Shown in pieces: positions 35,800 to 44,998 of a stretch of 64,000 nt of DNA; position 1 is the stretch's first letter, and every line of letters starts with the position of its first letter. A program made the translations under genes and the position numbers. The stretch spans positions 1,550,001-1,614,000 of the forward strand of contig NZ_CP061304.1 in NCBI RefSeq assembly GCF_018687735.1. Direction: 5' to 3'. Source of the stretch: Polynucleobacter sp. MG-5-Ahmo-C2 (lineage in GTDB: Bacteria > Pseudomonadota > Gammaproteobacteria > Burkholderiales > Burkholderiaceae). The notes beneath the pieces are model-generated. The model saw only the letters and a program-made list of their open reading frames with translations. It did no database searches and was not told where the DNA came from.

Positions 35800-36639
35800 T
35801 TACGCAAACATATCTGGTTGATTTTCTTTTAAATAACCCCAGATTGGCTGGAAGTGTAACCAGCCAATATACTCGCTACCTACGTGCTCACGACTGTAAC
35901 GGGCAACCTCGGGAGAGAGCAAGTTAGGCTTGATGCCAGTTGCCTCAACCAACATCTGCTGCTTGCAGCAACGCTCCAAAGCAATAAACCAAAATGCTGC
36001 AGCTTCAATACTATGGCGACTCACCGTAAGCAAACCATGATTGCGATGAATAATGGCCTTCACCTTCTTCAATGATCCTGCTACGTTGTAACCTGCATTA
36101 TCTTCAACTGCTACTTGGCCTGCTTGTTCTGCTAGAACCATATGGTCTTCAAAGAATGCAGCAGCATCTTGAGAGATTGGATCTAAAGGTTTTCCTAAGG
36201 CTGCAAATGCTGTTCCATAAACTGTATGGGCATGACACATAGCAACAATGTCTGGATGTTTTTCATGAACTGCCGCATGCAATACAAAACCAGCACGATT
36301 CAATGCATGCTTGCCTTCCAAAATATTACCTTCATGATCTGCCAAAATTAAATTAGAAACTTTGACTTGATCAAAATGTACTGCCATTGGATTTGTCCAA
36401 TATAGGTTTGGATGCTCAGGATCACGAACAGTTAAATGCCCTGCAAATCCATAGTCAAACTTTTCTAAAGCGAACGCTCTGCATGCAGCGACTAATCGCT
36501 CTTTGAGGTGCTGACGCTCCTCGGCAAAGTTCTTAAATTTTGGCAGGTAAGGAAAAATCTGGGATTTGTCTTCTGGTTGATAGATAGACTCTCTGCCACC
36601 CAAGTCCAACTTACGTTCTCTCTCCATTACTTCAGCCAT
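35800..36639 (-). CDS. Class II aldolase/adducin-family protein
   Basis: The 279-aa protein has the class II aldolase fold: the GFAGHLTVRDPEHPNLYWTNPMAVHF region near residue 64, the zinc motif MCHAHTVYGTAFAALGKPL near residue 135 with two histidines, and IHRNHGLLTVSRHSIEAAAFWF near 195 with the third. Members act on sugar phosphates or decarboxylate hydroxy acids; the substrate is not clear. Divergent from a LysR gene. The C-terminal tail (GWLHFQPIWGYLKENQPDMFA) is typical of the adducin-like proteins found near oxygenase genes. Confidence 0.88.
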   Translation of the reverse strand: MAEVMERERKLDLGGRESIYQPEDKSQIFPYLPKFKNFAEERQHLKERLVAACRAFALEKFDYGFAGHLTVRDPEHPNLYWTNPMAVHFDQVKVSNLILADHEGNILEGKHALNRAGFVLHAAVHEKHPDIVAMCHAHTVYGTAFAALGKPLDPISQDAAAFFEDHMVLAEQAGQVAVEDNAGYNVAGSLKKVKAIIHRNHGLLTVSRHSIEAAAFWFIALERCCKQQMLVEATGIKPNLLSPEVARYSREHVGSEYIGWLHFQPIWGYLKENQPDMFA

Positions 36640-36756
36640 GTGAATTCCTTTTTATATACAGATAAACGCGCCACCAACAGCACAACTAGACTGTAATCAT
36701 GGGCTTTCGAGAGGGTTTTGACAAACGATAACTGTTCATGGAGAGATGAATATAAA

Positions 36757-36779
36757 TCATGTATATTATATTTACATGA
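36757..36779. promoter_or_regulatory. Dyad at the start of the LysR gene, possible autoregulatory site
   Basis: TCATGTA and TACATGA are perfect inverted arms with 9 bases between. Inside it is a T-N11-A arrangement as used by LysR regulators. It overlaps the proposed LysR start and lies about 120 bases upstream of the class II aldolase start. Confidence 0.55.
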
Positions 36780-37672
36780 GAAAAATGCCAAATTATGTAC
36801 TATTGCGCGCTTTTGAGGCCGCTGCACGCCTTGAGAGCTTTACCTTGGCCGCAAAAGAATTACACCTCACTCAGTCGGCAATTAGCCATCAAATAAGAGA
36901 ACTTGAGGATTATTTTGGAAAGCCGCTTTTTTTACGCAAGAATCGTAAAGTGGAGCCCACCGCTGAAGGACGTCGCCTATTAGATTCCCTCTCCAGGGTC
37001 TTTGATGTCATTGAAGCGGCATGTAATGAAGTCACTCTTGCTCCAAGCTCGCAAGTTCTTGCCCTACATTGCTCGCCTAGCTTTGCAGCCAAGTGGCTTA
37101 GTCCAAGACTGCCGGAATTCATTAAGGACAATCCCGACATTACTATTCGACTGACATCGGGAGCAGAGCCAATTGATCTTCTGCGCAACCAAGAAGTGGA
37201 TATCGCCATCTCTTATCAATCCATTCATGAAGGACCTGGCATCACCTCAATCTCCTTGGGCGAAGAAAACATTGTTCCCCTCTGTGCCCCTCATTTAATT
37301 GACCCCAAGGTTCCTATAGACGAATTGATGAGTAGACTCACCTTAATTGAGTCGTCTCTCAATCACCATACCTGGGAACAATGGTTTGAGATAAATCATC
37401 TTAAAAACCCATCAACTCGCAAAATGTCATTTGATCGCGCAGCCCTCTCTGTATCAGCAGCAGTTGATGGAATTGGCGCTGTACTTGAGAGCGTGCGATT
37501 TGCTGAAAGAGAGATCTTGCGTGGCGAGCTTGTAGAACTTGGCAAAGGGACCTTCTTACCCACTACCGACAGAACACACTTTTTATCCTATCGGTCCAAT
37601 GCAAAAAACAGTCAAAAAATAAAACTCTTCAAAGAGTGGATTTGCATTAAAGCTGGGGTGGCTGCAGAATGA
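36776..37672 (+). CDS. LysR-family transcriptional regulator (GcvA-like)
   Basis: The 299-aa protein has the usual LysR helix-turn-helix (RAFEAAARLESFTLAAKELHLTQSAISHQIRELEDYFGKPLF, residues 8-55) and substrate-binding domain (VLALHCSPSFAAKWLSPRLPEF, then PLCAPHLIDP). The N-terminal form fits the GcvA/TrpI subgroup, so I place the start at ATG 36776; ATGs at 36746 and 36785 are alternatives, and the first of these would put the dyad within the coding region. It is divergent from the class II aldolase gene and convergent with the alpha/beta hydrolase. Confidence 0.9.
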   Translation: MRKMPNYVLLRAFEAAARLESFTLAAKELHLTQSAISHQIRELEDYFGKPLFLRKNRKVEPTAEGRRLLDSLSRVFDVIEAACNEVTLAPSSQVLALHCSPSFAAKWLSPRLPEFIKDNPDITIRLTSGAEPIDLLRNQEVDIAISYQSIHEGPGITSISLGEENIVPLCAPHLIDPKVPIDELMSRLTLIESSLNHHTWEQWFEINHLKNPSTRKMSFDRAALSVSAAVDGIGAVLESVRFAEREILRGELVELGKGTFLPTTDRTHFLSYRSNAKNSQKIKLFKEWICIKAGVAAE

Positions 37673-37681
37673 TCCCCCAAT

Positions 37682-38545
37682 CTATTTTTTCAACCAATCA
37701 ATAATGAGTTTGGTTACTTGCTCAGGTTGCTCACGATGCAAGAAATGGCCAGCGTTATCTACTAGCTTAAATTCATACTCTTTATTGAAATACTGTGACT
37801 GCTCCAGCATGAGTTCAGCTCGCAAATCTTCTTTGCCGCATAGCGCAAGTGTAGGGACCTCAATAGGGCGAGCCATTTTTTCCCGAACAGATATTAAATT
37901 AGGATCTGCTTTAGTCACATCAAACATTGCGCGATAGTAAGCCAGTGTTGCAGCCAAAACCCCTGGCTTTTCTAGGGTGTCTTTGACGGCTTGAATATGC
38001 GCCTCATCGCGATGACTTGGAATGGTCCAATAGGACCAAAGATAATCAATGAAAGCTTGGTTGTTTGCAAGAATAGCCTTCTCTGGTAGATCCGGCAATT
38101 GAAAGAACCACCAATGAAAAGATCGATGAATATGTTTGGGATTTACTAGGCTTTCGGTCACTTGACCTGGATGAGGCACTGCCATAACAACGGCACGAGA
38201 AATTAGCTCTGGATATGCAGCCAGTACGGCATAAGAAATAATGGCACCCCAATCTTGACCAACAAGATGAACGGGCTGATCCTCAGAAAACATTTTAATT
38301 AATCCAGCAATATCTTCTACTAGCGTTGCTTTGTCATAAAACCCACCAATAGGAATTTCAGTAGGCCTATAACCGCGCAGGTAGGGGGTAACCACTCGAT
38401 AGCCTTGTGCAACAAGCGCGGGTATTTGATGGCTCCAAGTCGTAGCGATATCTGGGAAGCCATGCAATAACATGACTAAGGGTCCCTGACCTTCCTCATG
38501 ATAGGCAAACTTCAGGTTGTTAGCGTTAATATATTTGAGAGTCAT
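37682..38545 (-). CDS. Alpha/beta hydrolase, epoxide hydrolase/haloalkanoate dehalogenase type
   Basis: The 287-aa enzyme has an oxyanion HGFPD motif near residue 28, the nucleophile elbow VGQDWGA (Asp nucleophile, about residue 99) and the catalytic histidine in DNAGHFLHREQPEQV. An Asp nucleophile indicates an epoxide hydrolase or dehalogenase, not an esterase. No signal peptide. It is last in the PDH-like operon, 32 bases after a GC-rich hairpin that follows the binding-protein gene. Confidence 0.87.
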   Translation of the reverse strand: MTLKYINANNLKFAYHEEGQGPLVMLLHGFPDIATTWSHQIPALVAQGYRVVTPYLRGYRPTEIPIGGFYDKATLVEDIAGLIKMFSEDQPVHLVGQDWGAIISYAVLAAYPELISRAVVMAVPHPGQVTESLVNPKHIHRSFHWWFFQLPDLPEKAILANNQAFIDYLWSYWTIPSHRDEAHIQAVKDTLEKPGVLAATLAYYRAMFDVTKADPNLISVREKMARPIEVPTLALCGKEDLRAELMLEQSQYFNKEYEFKLVDNAGHFLHREQPEQVTKLIIDWLKK

Positions 38546-38576
38546 GATTTAGAGTAATAAGGGTTGCACAAAGCAA

Positions 38577-38599
38577 GACGCCGCTTTTTGGGCGGCGTC
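38577..38599 (-). terminator. GC-rich hairpin after the binding-protein gene
   Basis: GACGCCGC and GCGGCGTC form an 8-bp stem with a 7-base loop. On the minus strand it is followed by TTGCTTTG, a poor T-run, so termination may be partial and the hydrolase gene may be reached by read-through. Confidence 0.6.
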
Positions 38600-38629
38600 T
38601 GCTCAACTATAAATTCCTATTTAAGGAAA

Positions 38630-39820
38630 TTATTTCTTCTTTGCTGCGATGGGACCGGCTGCATCTTCTGCGTTCAGATATTCAACGCGACCATTTTCAA
38701 CTACGCCCATCACTACATTCTTAGGCTTAATTGCTTCATGATCACCAGCTATATATGGCTTGACATAGGTTGTTATTACACCCTCTACTGGAGCATTCAA
38801 ATCATTCAATGCAGCCAAGATTTTTGGCCCCTCTGTACTGTTAGCCTGTTTAATAGCGGCAGCCATCAAGTACACAGAGTCATATCCTTGAGCTGCTGAC
38901 ACTGCAGAAGGAATCAAACCGTTCTTTGGGTTGTACTCTTTTAAGTACGCATCAATAAATGCCTTACGTTTTGGTGTATTGCCTAATTGAATAAAGGTTT
39001 GCGGCATCACAGCGCCGTTACCATTTTTACCAGCTGTATCAATAAAGTTAGAGAGCGATAAAGTCCAGCTGCCAATCATTGGTTTTTTCCAGCCCAACTT
39101 TGCCATGCCATTAGCAATTTGAGCCAACTCAGGCCCAATTGCATAAGTCAAAATGACTTCAGCACCAGCATTTTTTGCAGACAGAATTTGAGAAGTCATA
39201 TCAACGTCGCCGATATTGAATTTTTCTACCGCTACAGCAGTAACGCCATAAGCCTTTAATGCTTTCTCCATATCTTCACGGCCTAACTGACCATAGTTAG
39301 TAGAGTCAGCCAAAATAGCCACCTTCTTGAAGCCACGCTTCTCAACGGCCTCTTTAGCAATCAACGGAGCCTGAATACTGTCAGCAGCAGAAATACGGAA
39401 AATATAATTCTCTGGAGCATTTGGGAACTGCTTGGTCACAACAGATCCAGAAGCCATAGTAATTACTGGAATTTTTGCATCCTGATAAAAACGGGAAGAA
39501 GCCAATACAACCCCAGTATTAATAAAGCCCAATACACCGGCTACTTTTTCGTTATTAATAAATTCTTGTGAGATTTGAACGCCGCGCTCATTTTTTGCCT
39601 CATCATCGCGCTCAATCAAAACAATCTTGTTCCCATTAATACCGCCTGCAGCATTAATTTCTTTTACTGCCAGACGAATACCGCCGCGGTTACTGACGCC
39701 CATTGGGGATGAACCACCAGTAAATGGGCCAATAACGCCAAGTTTAATATCAGCTGCATATGAGGTACTTACCAGCATTGCAGCCACTGCGGCTGCATAA
39801 ATATGATGACGAATCTTCAA
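38630..39820 (-). CDS. ABC-type substrate-binding protein, branched-chain amino acid (LivK) family
   Basis: The 396-aa protein has a signal peptide (residues 1-22, ending SYAAD) and the type I periplasmic binding fold: IKLGVIGPFTGGSSPMGVSNRGGIRLAVKEINAAGGING, then VAGVLGFINTGVVLASSRFYQDAKIPVITMASG, and GFKKVAILADSTNYG. Members bind amino acids, but also aromatic acids and other carboxylates. No livHMGF permease or ATPase genes are near, so it is an orphan that must use a transporter encoded elsewhere. Confidence 0.9.
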   Translation of the reverse strand: MKIRHHIYAAAVAAMLVSTSYAADIKLGVIGPFTGGSSPMGVSNRGGIRLAVKEINAAGGINGNKIVLIERDDEAKNERGVQISQEFINNEKVAGVLGFINTGVVLASSRFYQDAKIPVITMASGSVVTKQFPNAPENYIFRISAADSIQAPLIAKEAVEKRGFKKVAILADSTNYGQLGREDMEKALKAYGVTAVAVEKFNIGDVDMTSQILSAKNAGAEVILTYAIGPELAQIANGMAKLGWKKPMIGSWTLSLSNFIDTAGKNGNGAVMPQTFIQLGNTPKRKAFIDAYLKEYNPKNGLIPSAVSAAQGYDSVYLMAAAIKQANSTEGPKILAALNDLNAPVEGVITTYVKPYIAGDHEAIKPKNVVMGVVENGRVEYLNAEDAAGPIAAKKK

Positions 39821-39872
39821 AATGTCTCCTTAATGAAATAAATAATGCGGGGAATACAAGAACAACAAACAC

Positions 39873-39908
39873 TTCTAAGCTAGAAATGACATCACCCCTA
39901 GCTTAGAA
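39873..39908 (-). other. 11-bp perfect inverted repeat between the COG4091-type and binding-protein genes
   Basis: TTCTAAGCTAG and CTAGCTTAGAA are separated by 14 bases, 9 bases after the dehydrogenase stop on the minus strand. The following minus-strand sequence is T-rich (GTGTTTGTTGTTC). It may end part of the transcripts or stabilise an mRNA end. Confidence 0.55.
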
Positions 39909-39917
39909 AAATAAATT

Positions 39918-41258
39918 CTATTGGCGAAATACTTTTTCCATTTCGCGACGGAATTGAATTGCTTGCTTAGTGGCGTCGTAATCTACATCACTCCAACACA
40001 CTGGCTTTCCTGCTGAAATGTCTTTGTTCAAGACCATGTTGTGTGCCAGCCCAATCGGCAGAGCGCCAAGCTTAAGCGAGTCGGTAGCAGTCATGAGTTT
40101 TCCATAGACAGTGAAGCCACCCTCACCATCTAATTTCTCACCAGCCTTCAGCGTACGCTTGGCGGTAGCAACTACATCACCCTTCCATTCACCAGTCGCC
40201 CCCGTAGCCTCACCACGCACAGCAATACTGGCAACAGAAATGCCGAGCTCCAAGCCTATCAGATGGTAAGGCTTGTACATCGCTGCATATTTACCAGTGC
40301 TATCTGTTTTTAAACCATATTGTGCGAAGCAATCAATGACATATTGACTAGGAGCCTCAAAGACTGCAAACACGCCCCAACGTAAATCTCTAAATACTGG
40401 CCGCCCATCTCTTTCAACCGAAGAAACTACTTCTACAGTACCTTTTTGAGTTAGCAGACCACCCTCGGCTACTGGTCGAAAGATGTGGGGCAAGTCATCC
40501 ACACCACAAGGTGGGAACTCAAGGCCATTGCTTGGTGGCGTCAAGTCACAAGCATTTGATACTGCAGCCATTTCAAGCGCCGACTTTGTCCCATCCAAGA
40601 ATGAATTAAACATTTGCGCATTAAAGTCACCGCCAGCCACCATCTCTTCAGAAAAACCATAATGACCCCAGACGGTATCCGGCGTGGACTGATGATAGAT
40701 AGGTAAATATTTAGTACCTTTGCCCGCGCACACCACTTCCAAGCCAATCGTTCTAGCCCAATCGACTAATTCAGCAATGAGAGCGGGTTGATCCCCAGAA
40801 GCCATGGAGTAAATTACACCGGCCTCCGCTGCTTTACGTGCAAGCAAAGGTCCAGCTAAAACATCTGCTTCTACATTGACCATGATGATGTGCTTACGAT
40901 GATCAAAACAAAGTAAAGCATGACGAATACCCGCAGCTGGACTACCAGTAGAGTCAATCACAATATCGATGTACTCACTAGCGATCATTTTTTCAGCATC
41001 ATCAGTAACAAAGGTAGCACCTGACTTGGCCGCATCCTGCAATGAAGTAGCGCTATAACGAGAAGCATCCCAACCTACACGAGCTAGAGATTCTTTTGCA
41101 CGTGCGGGAGATAAATCAGCAACTGCCACCAAATGAATACCTGGAGTCCGCGGCGCTTGCGAGAGATACATAGAACCAAATTTACCTGCGCCAATAATAC
41201 CCACCCGCACTGGACTGTTGTTAGCAGCACGTGCCTTGAGCTTTTGAATAAGGGACAT
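39918..41258 (-). CDS. NAD(P)-dependent homoserine-dehydrogenase-like protein with C-terminal SAF domain (COG4091 type)
   Basis: The 446-aa protein starts with a Rossmann fold (VRVGIIGAGKFGSMYLSQAPRTPG near residue 17, VAVADLSPARAKE near 45), a substrate domain, and a C-terminal SAF-like region (LKAGEKLDGEGGFTVYGKLMTA to GLAHNMVLNKDISAGKPVCWSDV). This matches the predicted homoserine dehydrogenases with SAF domain; their reactions are mostly unproven. It is third in an operon after the E2 and E1 of a 2-oxo-acid dehydrogenase, so it may make or use the 2-oxo acid. Confidence 0.85.
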   Translation of the reverse strand: MSLIQKLKARAANNSPVRVGIIGAGKFGSMYLSQAPRTPGIHLVAVADLSPARAKESLARVGWDASRYSATSLQDAAKSGATFVTDDAEKMIASEYIDIVIDSTGSPAAGIRHALLCFDHRKHIIMVNVEADVLAGPLLARKAAEAGVIYSMASGDQPALIAELVDWARTIGLEVVCAGKGTKYLPIYHQSTPDTVWGHYGFSEEMVAGGDFNAQMFNSFLDGTKSALEMAAVSNACDLTPPSNGLEFPPCGVDDLPHIFRPVAEGGLLTQKGTVEVVSSVERDGRPVFRDLRWGVFAVFEAPSQYVIDCFAQYGLKTDSTGKYAAMYKPYHLIGLELGISVASIAVRGEATGATGEWKGDVVATAKRTLKAGEKLDGEGGFTVYGKLMTATDSLKLGALPIGLAHNMVLNKDISAGKPVCWSDVDYDATKQAIQFRREMEKVFRQ

Positions 41259-41325
41259 CTAAAAATCTCCAGTTAATTTGGGAATAAAAAATAATGGGGC
41301 CATCATCAAAGAGAGGTCGAAAGAA

Positions 41326-43965
41326 TTATTGCTTTAAGGACTCTTTCACTACTTTGCTGATACTGTCTGCGTTAACACCAAAATATTCTCTCAACGCAGC
41401 CCGTGTATCGCTCCGACCAAAACCATCGGTACCGAGCGTAATATACCCCCTGCCATCTGGAATGTAAGCTCGAATACTTTCGGGAAGCGCATGCACATAG
41501 TCTGTAGCAGCCACAATCGGGCCACGACCTTGAGCAAGCACTTGACTAATAAATGCTTGCTCAGCGCCAGTATTGCCTGAGAGTCTGTCCTGCTCTTTTG
41601 CCTTGCCATCTCTTGATAATTCGCTCCAGCTGGTCACGCTAAAGACGTCCACATTGATCCCTACATGAGCTAGTAAGTCGGCCGCTTTTAATACTTCAGT
41701 CATAATGGCACCGGAACCCATGAGGCTTACGTAAGATTTGCTATCGCCATTGCTAGCCTTCACAGTTTTTAGTTTGTAGCAACCACGAATTACACCATCG
41801 GCAGCATTCTCAGGCAAATCAGGCTGTGCATAGTTCTCGTTCATGAGGGTGATGTAATAGAACAAATCTTTTTGATCTATTAGCATATCGCGCATACCTT
41901 GGTCGACAATTACAGCTAACTCACCTGCAAATGCAGGGTCGTAGGCCTTGCAGTTTGGAATGGTTCCAGCTACCAACTGACTACTGCCGTCCTGATGCTG
42001 CAAACCTTCACCACCTAAAGTAGTCCTGCCTGAAGTAGCTCCCAATAAGAAGCCTCTTGCCCGTTGATCAGCGGCTGCCCAGATAGCATCGCCAATTCTC
42101 TGAAATCCAAACATCGAGTAATAGATATAGAAGGGAAGCATTGCTATTCCGTGCACACTATAACTGGTTGCTGCCGCAGTCCAACTTGCAATCGCGCCCG
42201 CCTCACTAATACCCTCTTCCAAAATTTGTCCGTCCAATGCCTCACGATAGCTCAGTACGGAGCCAATATCCTCTGGCTCATAGCGCTGACCAACGCTGGA
42301 GTAAATACCAACCTGTTTAAAGAGATTGGCCATACCAAATGTGCGCGCTTCATCTGCGACAATCGGCACAACTCTAGGCCCAAGCTCTTTATCTTTCAGC
42401 AAGTTTCCAAGCATCCGAACAAAAGCCATTGTGGTCGACATCTCCTTATCTTCAGCCTTGATTGCAAAAGCCGCATAAGAGTTGATATCGGGCACTTTTA
42501 ATTGCTCACAATCTGAATAACGCTTGGGCAATTGGCCGCCGAGTTTATTACGCTGCTCCTTTAAATATTTCAGTTCTTCACTGCTCTCCTCGGGCCTAAA
42601 GAAAGTAAGGCTCGTAGCCTGCTCATCTGTTAATGGCAAGTTAAAACGATTGCGATATTCAATTAGCGCCTCGTCATCGAGCTTCTTCTGGCTATGCGTA
42701 GTCATTTTTCCTTGACCGGCATTACCCATGCCATAACCTTTCTTCGTATGCGCCAAGATTACTGTTGGCTGACCTATATGATTAGCGGCAGCTTTATAAG
42801 CAGCATAAATTTTGACGAGATCATGGCCACCTCTTTTGAGTCGATCGATTTGCTCATCTGTCATGCCTTGCGCAAGACGGGTCAACTCCTCATTTTGGCC
42901 AAAGAAATTGGTGCGATTGAAACTGCCGTCTTTAGCAGCAAATGTTTGCATCTGTCCATCAACCGTTTGAGCAAAAGCCTTCACTAAGGCACCAGTAGTA
43001 TCCCTGGCAAACAGCCCGTCCCAATCACTGCCCCACACTAATTTAATAACGTTCCAACCAGAGCCGCGAAACAGTTTTTCAAGCTCGTCAATAATCCTGC
43101 CGTTGCCACGCACCGGACCATCTAAGCGTTGTAAGTTGCAATTGACCACCCAAACCAAGTTATCCAGCTTTTCTCTGGAGGCTAAAGTCAAGGCACTCAT
43201 GCTTTCTGGCTCATCCATCTCACCATCGCCAAATACACCCCAAACTTTTCTGGTTGAGCAATCTAATAATTTTCGATCGCTCAGGTAGCGCATAAAACGC
43301 GCATGGTAAATCGAACTAATGGGGCCGATTCCCATTGAACCTGTTGGGAACTGCCAAAAGTCTGGCATTAACCAGGGATGTGGATAGCTTGATAAGCCTC
43401 TTGCACCAGCTTCAGGCGCAGTAATTTCTCGCCTGTAATGTGCGAGGTCATTCTCAGACAATCTGCCCTCCAAGTAAGCGCGCGCATATACACCTGGCGC
43501 ACTATGCGGCTGAAAGAAAACGAGGTCGCCACGCTCTTTTGCATCACCACCCTCAGTTCTTGCACGGAAAAAATGATTAAAGCCAACTTCAAATAAATCA
43601 GCAGCGCTGGCATAGCTGGCAATGTGGCCGCCCAATTCCCCATAGGCTTCATTTGCTTTAGCAACCATCGCGAGCGCATTCCACCTCATGAGAGATGCAA
43701 GTTTTTCTTCGATTGCAAGGTCTCCAGGGAAAGGAGGTTGCTCATCCACAGGGATCGAATTGATGTAAGGAGTAACTAAGTCAGGCACCCAGTTGATTTG
43801 ATTTTTATTGGCCAGCTTTACTAAATGATCCAAAATAAATTTGGCGCGCGCACTATCACCAGAGGCCAACAAATCCATAAATGCCTCATTCCACTCTGCA
43901 GTTTCCGCAGGATCAGTGTCTACGTTTTCAAGATTTAGATATTTTTTAATGTCGGGGGCATTCAT
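41326..43965 (-). CDS. Pyruvate dehydrogenase E1 component, homodimeric (AceE type)
   Basis: The 879-aa protein is a full-length AceE: N-terminal DPAETAEWNEAFMDLL, thiamine-diphosphate motif WGVFGDGEMDEPE ... NCNLQRLDGPVRGNG near residues 240-280, FFGQNEELTRLAQGMTDEQ, and the transketolase-like middle (ARTFGMANLFKQVGIYSSVGQRYEPED). It is slightly shorter than the common 887-900 residues but shows no missing motif. It decarboxylates pyruvate (or a close 2-oxo acid) and normally acetylates an E2 lipoyl domain. Here the partner E2 lacks that domain and no E3 gene follows. Confidence 0.93.
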   Translation of the reverse strand: MNAPDIKKYLNLENVDTDPAETAEWNEAFMDLLASGDSARAKFILDHLVKLANKNQINWVPDLVTPYINSIPVDEQPPFPGDLAIEEKLASLMRWNALAMVAKANEAYGELGGHIASYASAADLFEVGFNHFFRARTEGGDAKERGDLVFFQPHSAPGVYARAYLEGRLSENDLAHYRREITAPEAGARGLSSYPHPWLMPDFWQFPTGSMGIGPISSIYHARFMRYLSDRKLLDCSTRKVWGVFGDGEMDEPESMSALTLASREKLDNLVWVVNCNLQRLDGPVRGNGRIIDELEKLFRGSGWNVIKLVWGSDWDGLFARDTTGALVKAFAQTVDGQMQTFAAKDGSFNRTNFFGQNEELTRLAQGMTDEQIDRLKRGGHDLVKIYAAYKAAANHIGQPTVILAHTKKGYGMGNAGQGKMTTHSQKKLDDEALIEYRNRFNLPLTDEQATSLTFFRPEESSEELKYLKEQRNKLGGQLPKRYSDCEQLKVPDINSYAAFAIKAEDKEMSTTMAFVRMLGNLLKDKELGPRVVPIVADEARTFGMANLFKQVGIYSSVGQRYEPEDIGSVLSYREALDGQILEEGISEAGAIASWTAAATSYSVHGIAMLPFYIYYSMFGFQRIGDAIWAAADQRARGFLLGATSGRTTLGGEGLQHQDGSSQLVAGTIPNCKAYDPAFAGELAVIVDQGMRDMLIDQKDLFYYITLMNENYAQPDLPENAADGVIRGCYKLKTVKASNGDSKSYVSLMGSGAIMTEVLKAADLLAHVGINVDVFSVTSWSELSRDGKAKEQDRLSGNTGAEQAFISQVLAQGRGPIVAATDYVHALPESIRAYIPDGRGYITLGTDGFGRSDTRAALREYFGVNADSISKVVKESLKQ

Positions 43966-43999
43966 GAAAAATTCCTCAGTAACTTTTTACTTTTAATAA

Positions 44000-44998
44000 T
44001 CACAACATAACTTTACGAAAATCGCCCAGTAATTGGGCAAGATAAGTGGTGAAGTGGGTTGCTAAAGCCCCATCAATAACGCGATGATCCGCCGTCATAG
44101 AAAGTGGACAAATCAGACGCGGAATGAATTGCGAACCATTCCATATGGGCTTCATGGCAGACTTATTCACTGCCAAAATAGCCACTTCGGGTGCATTCAC
44201 AATTGGGGCACAGTAAGTGCCGCCGATGCCACCCAATGAAGAAATCGTAAAGCTAGCGCCTTGCATCTGATCTGGCTTGAGTTTTCCTTCACGCGCCAAC
44301 TTTGCTAAGCCAGCGGTCTCCTGTGCAATCTCCATAATGCCCTTCTGATCAACATTACGGATCACTGGCACTACCAAACCACCTTCGGTATCAACAGCAA
44401 AACCAATGTGAAAATATTTTTTCAAAATAAGCTCTTCACCGTCTAAGGAGGCATTGAATGTTGGGTATTTCTTAAGGGCAGCCACTGCGGCCTTAATAAG
44501 AAATGCCAGCAATGTAACCTTAATATCGTCTTTTTTATTTTCTTTGTTTAATGACGCGCGAAATTCTTCAAGATCAGTAATATCCGCATCGTCGTGATAG
44601 GTCACCGCTGGAATCATGACCCAATTGCGCGCCAGATTTGCAGCAGACACCTTCTGAATTCGACTGCGAGCTTGGCGCTCAATTTCTCCGAACCTCGTAA
44701 AGTCAATCTTAGGCCAAGGTAACAGATCAAAGCCAGCAATACCTTTGCCATTGAGGGCTGGTGAGATTTCTCTGGCTGACATTGAGCGCTTAATAAATTG
44801 CTGAATGTCTTCTTTCGTAATCCGGCCTCTTTGACCGCTACCGCGAACCTGCTGAATGTCAACACCAAATTCGCGGGCAAACTTTCTTGCAGAAGGGCTG
44901 GCCCAAATATCAGGGCTCAAAATGGATTGGCTTGTTGAGGCCTGATTGCCGCTGGGCAATAAACCTCCAACCTCAGGAAATGCAAACTCAAGACCCAC
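44000..44998 (-). CDS. Dihydrolipoamide acyltransferase (E2) lacking the lipoyl domain
   Basis: The start is taken as GTG at 44998 because GGAGGGG lies just upstream (45001-45007); a TTG at 45016 is the only longer choice before an in-frame stop at 45032. The 332-aa product has a peripheral subunit-binding domain (about residues 33-70, WASPSARKFAREFGVDI ... GRITKEDIQQFI) and the full acyltransferase domain ending LICPLSMTADHRVIDGALA with the HxxxDG catalytic motif. The usual N-terminal lipoyl domain or domains, with the DKA lysine motif, are absent. First gene of the operon, divergent from an Lrp-type gene. Confidence 0.9.
   Translation of the reverse strand: MGLEFAFPEVGGLLPSGNQASTSQSILSPDIWASPSARKFAREFGVDIQQVRGSGQRGRITKEDIQQFIKRSMSAREISPALNGKGIAGFDLLPWPKIDFTRFGEIERQARSRIQKVSAANLARNWVMIPAVTYHDDADITDLEEFRASLNKENKKDDIKVTLLAFLIKAAVAALKKYPTFNASLDGEELILKKYFHIGFAVDTEGGLVVPVIRNVDQKGIMEIAQETAGLAKLAREGKLKPDQMQGASFTISSLGGIGGTYCAPIVNAPEVAILAVNKSAMKPIWNGSQFIPRLICPLSMTADHRVIDGALATHFTTYLAQLLGDFRKVML

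Noticed and set aside
42064-42501. 145-codon plus-strand frame opposite aceE
   Set aside because: The aceE frame shows full family conservation; the opposite frame has no features.
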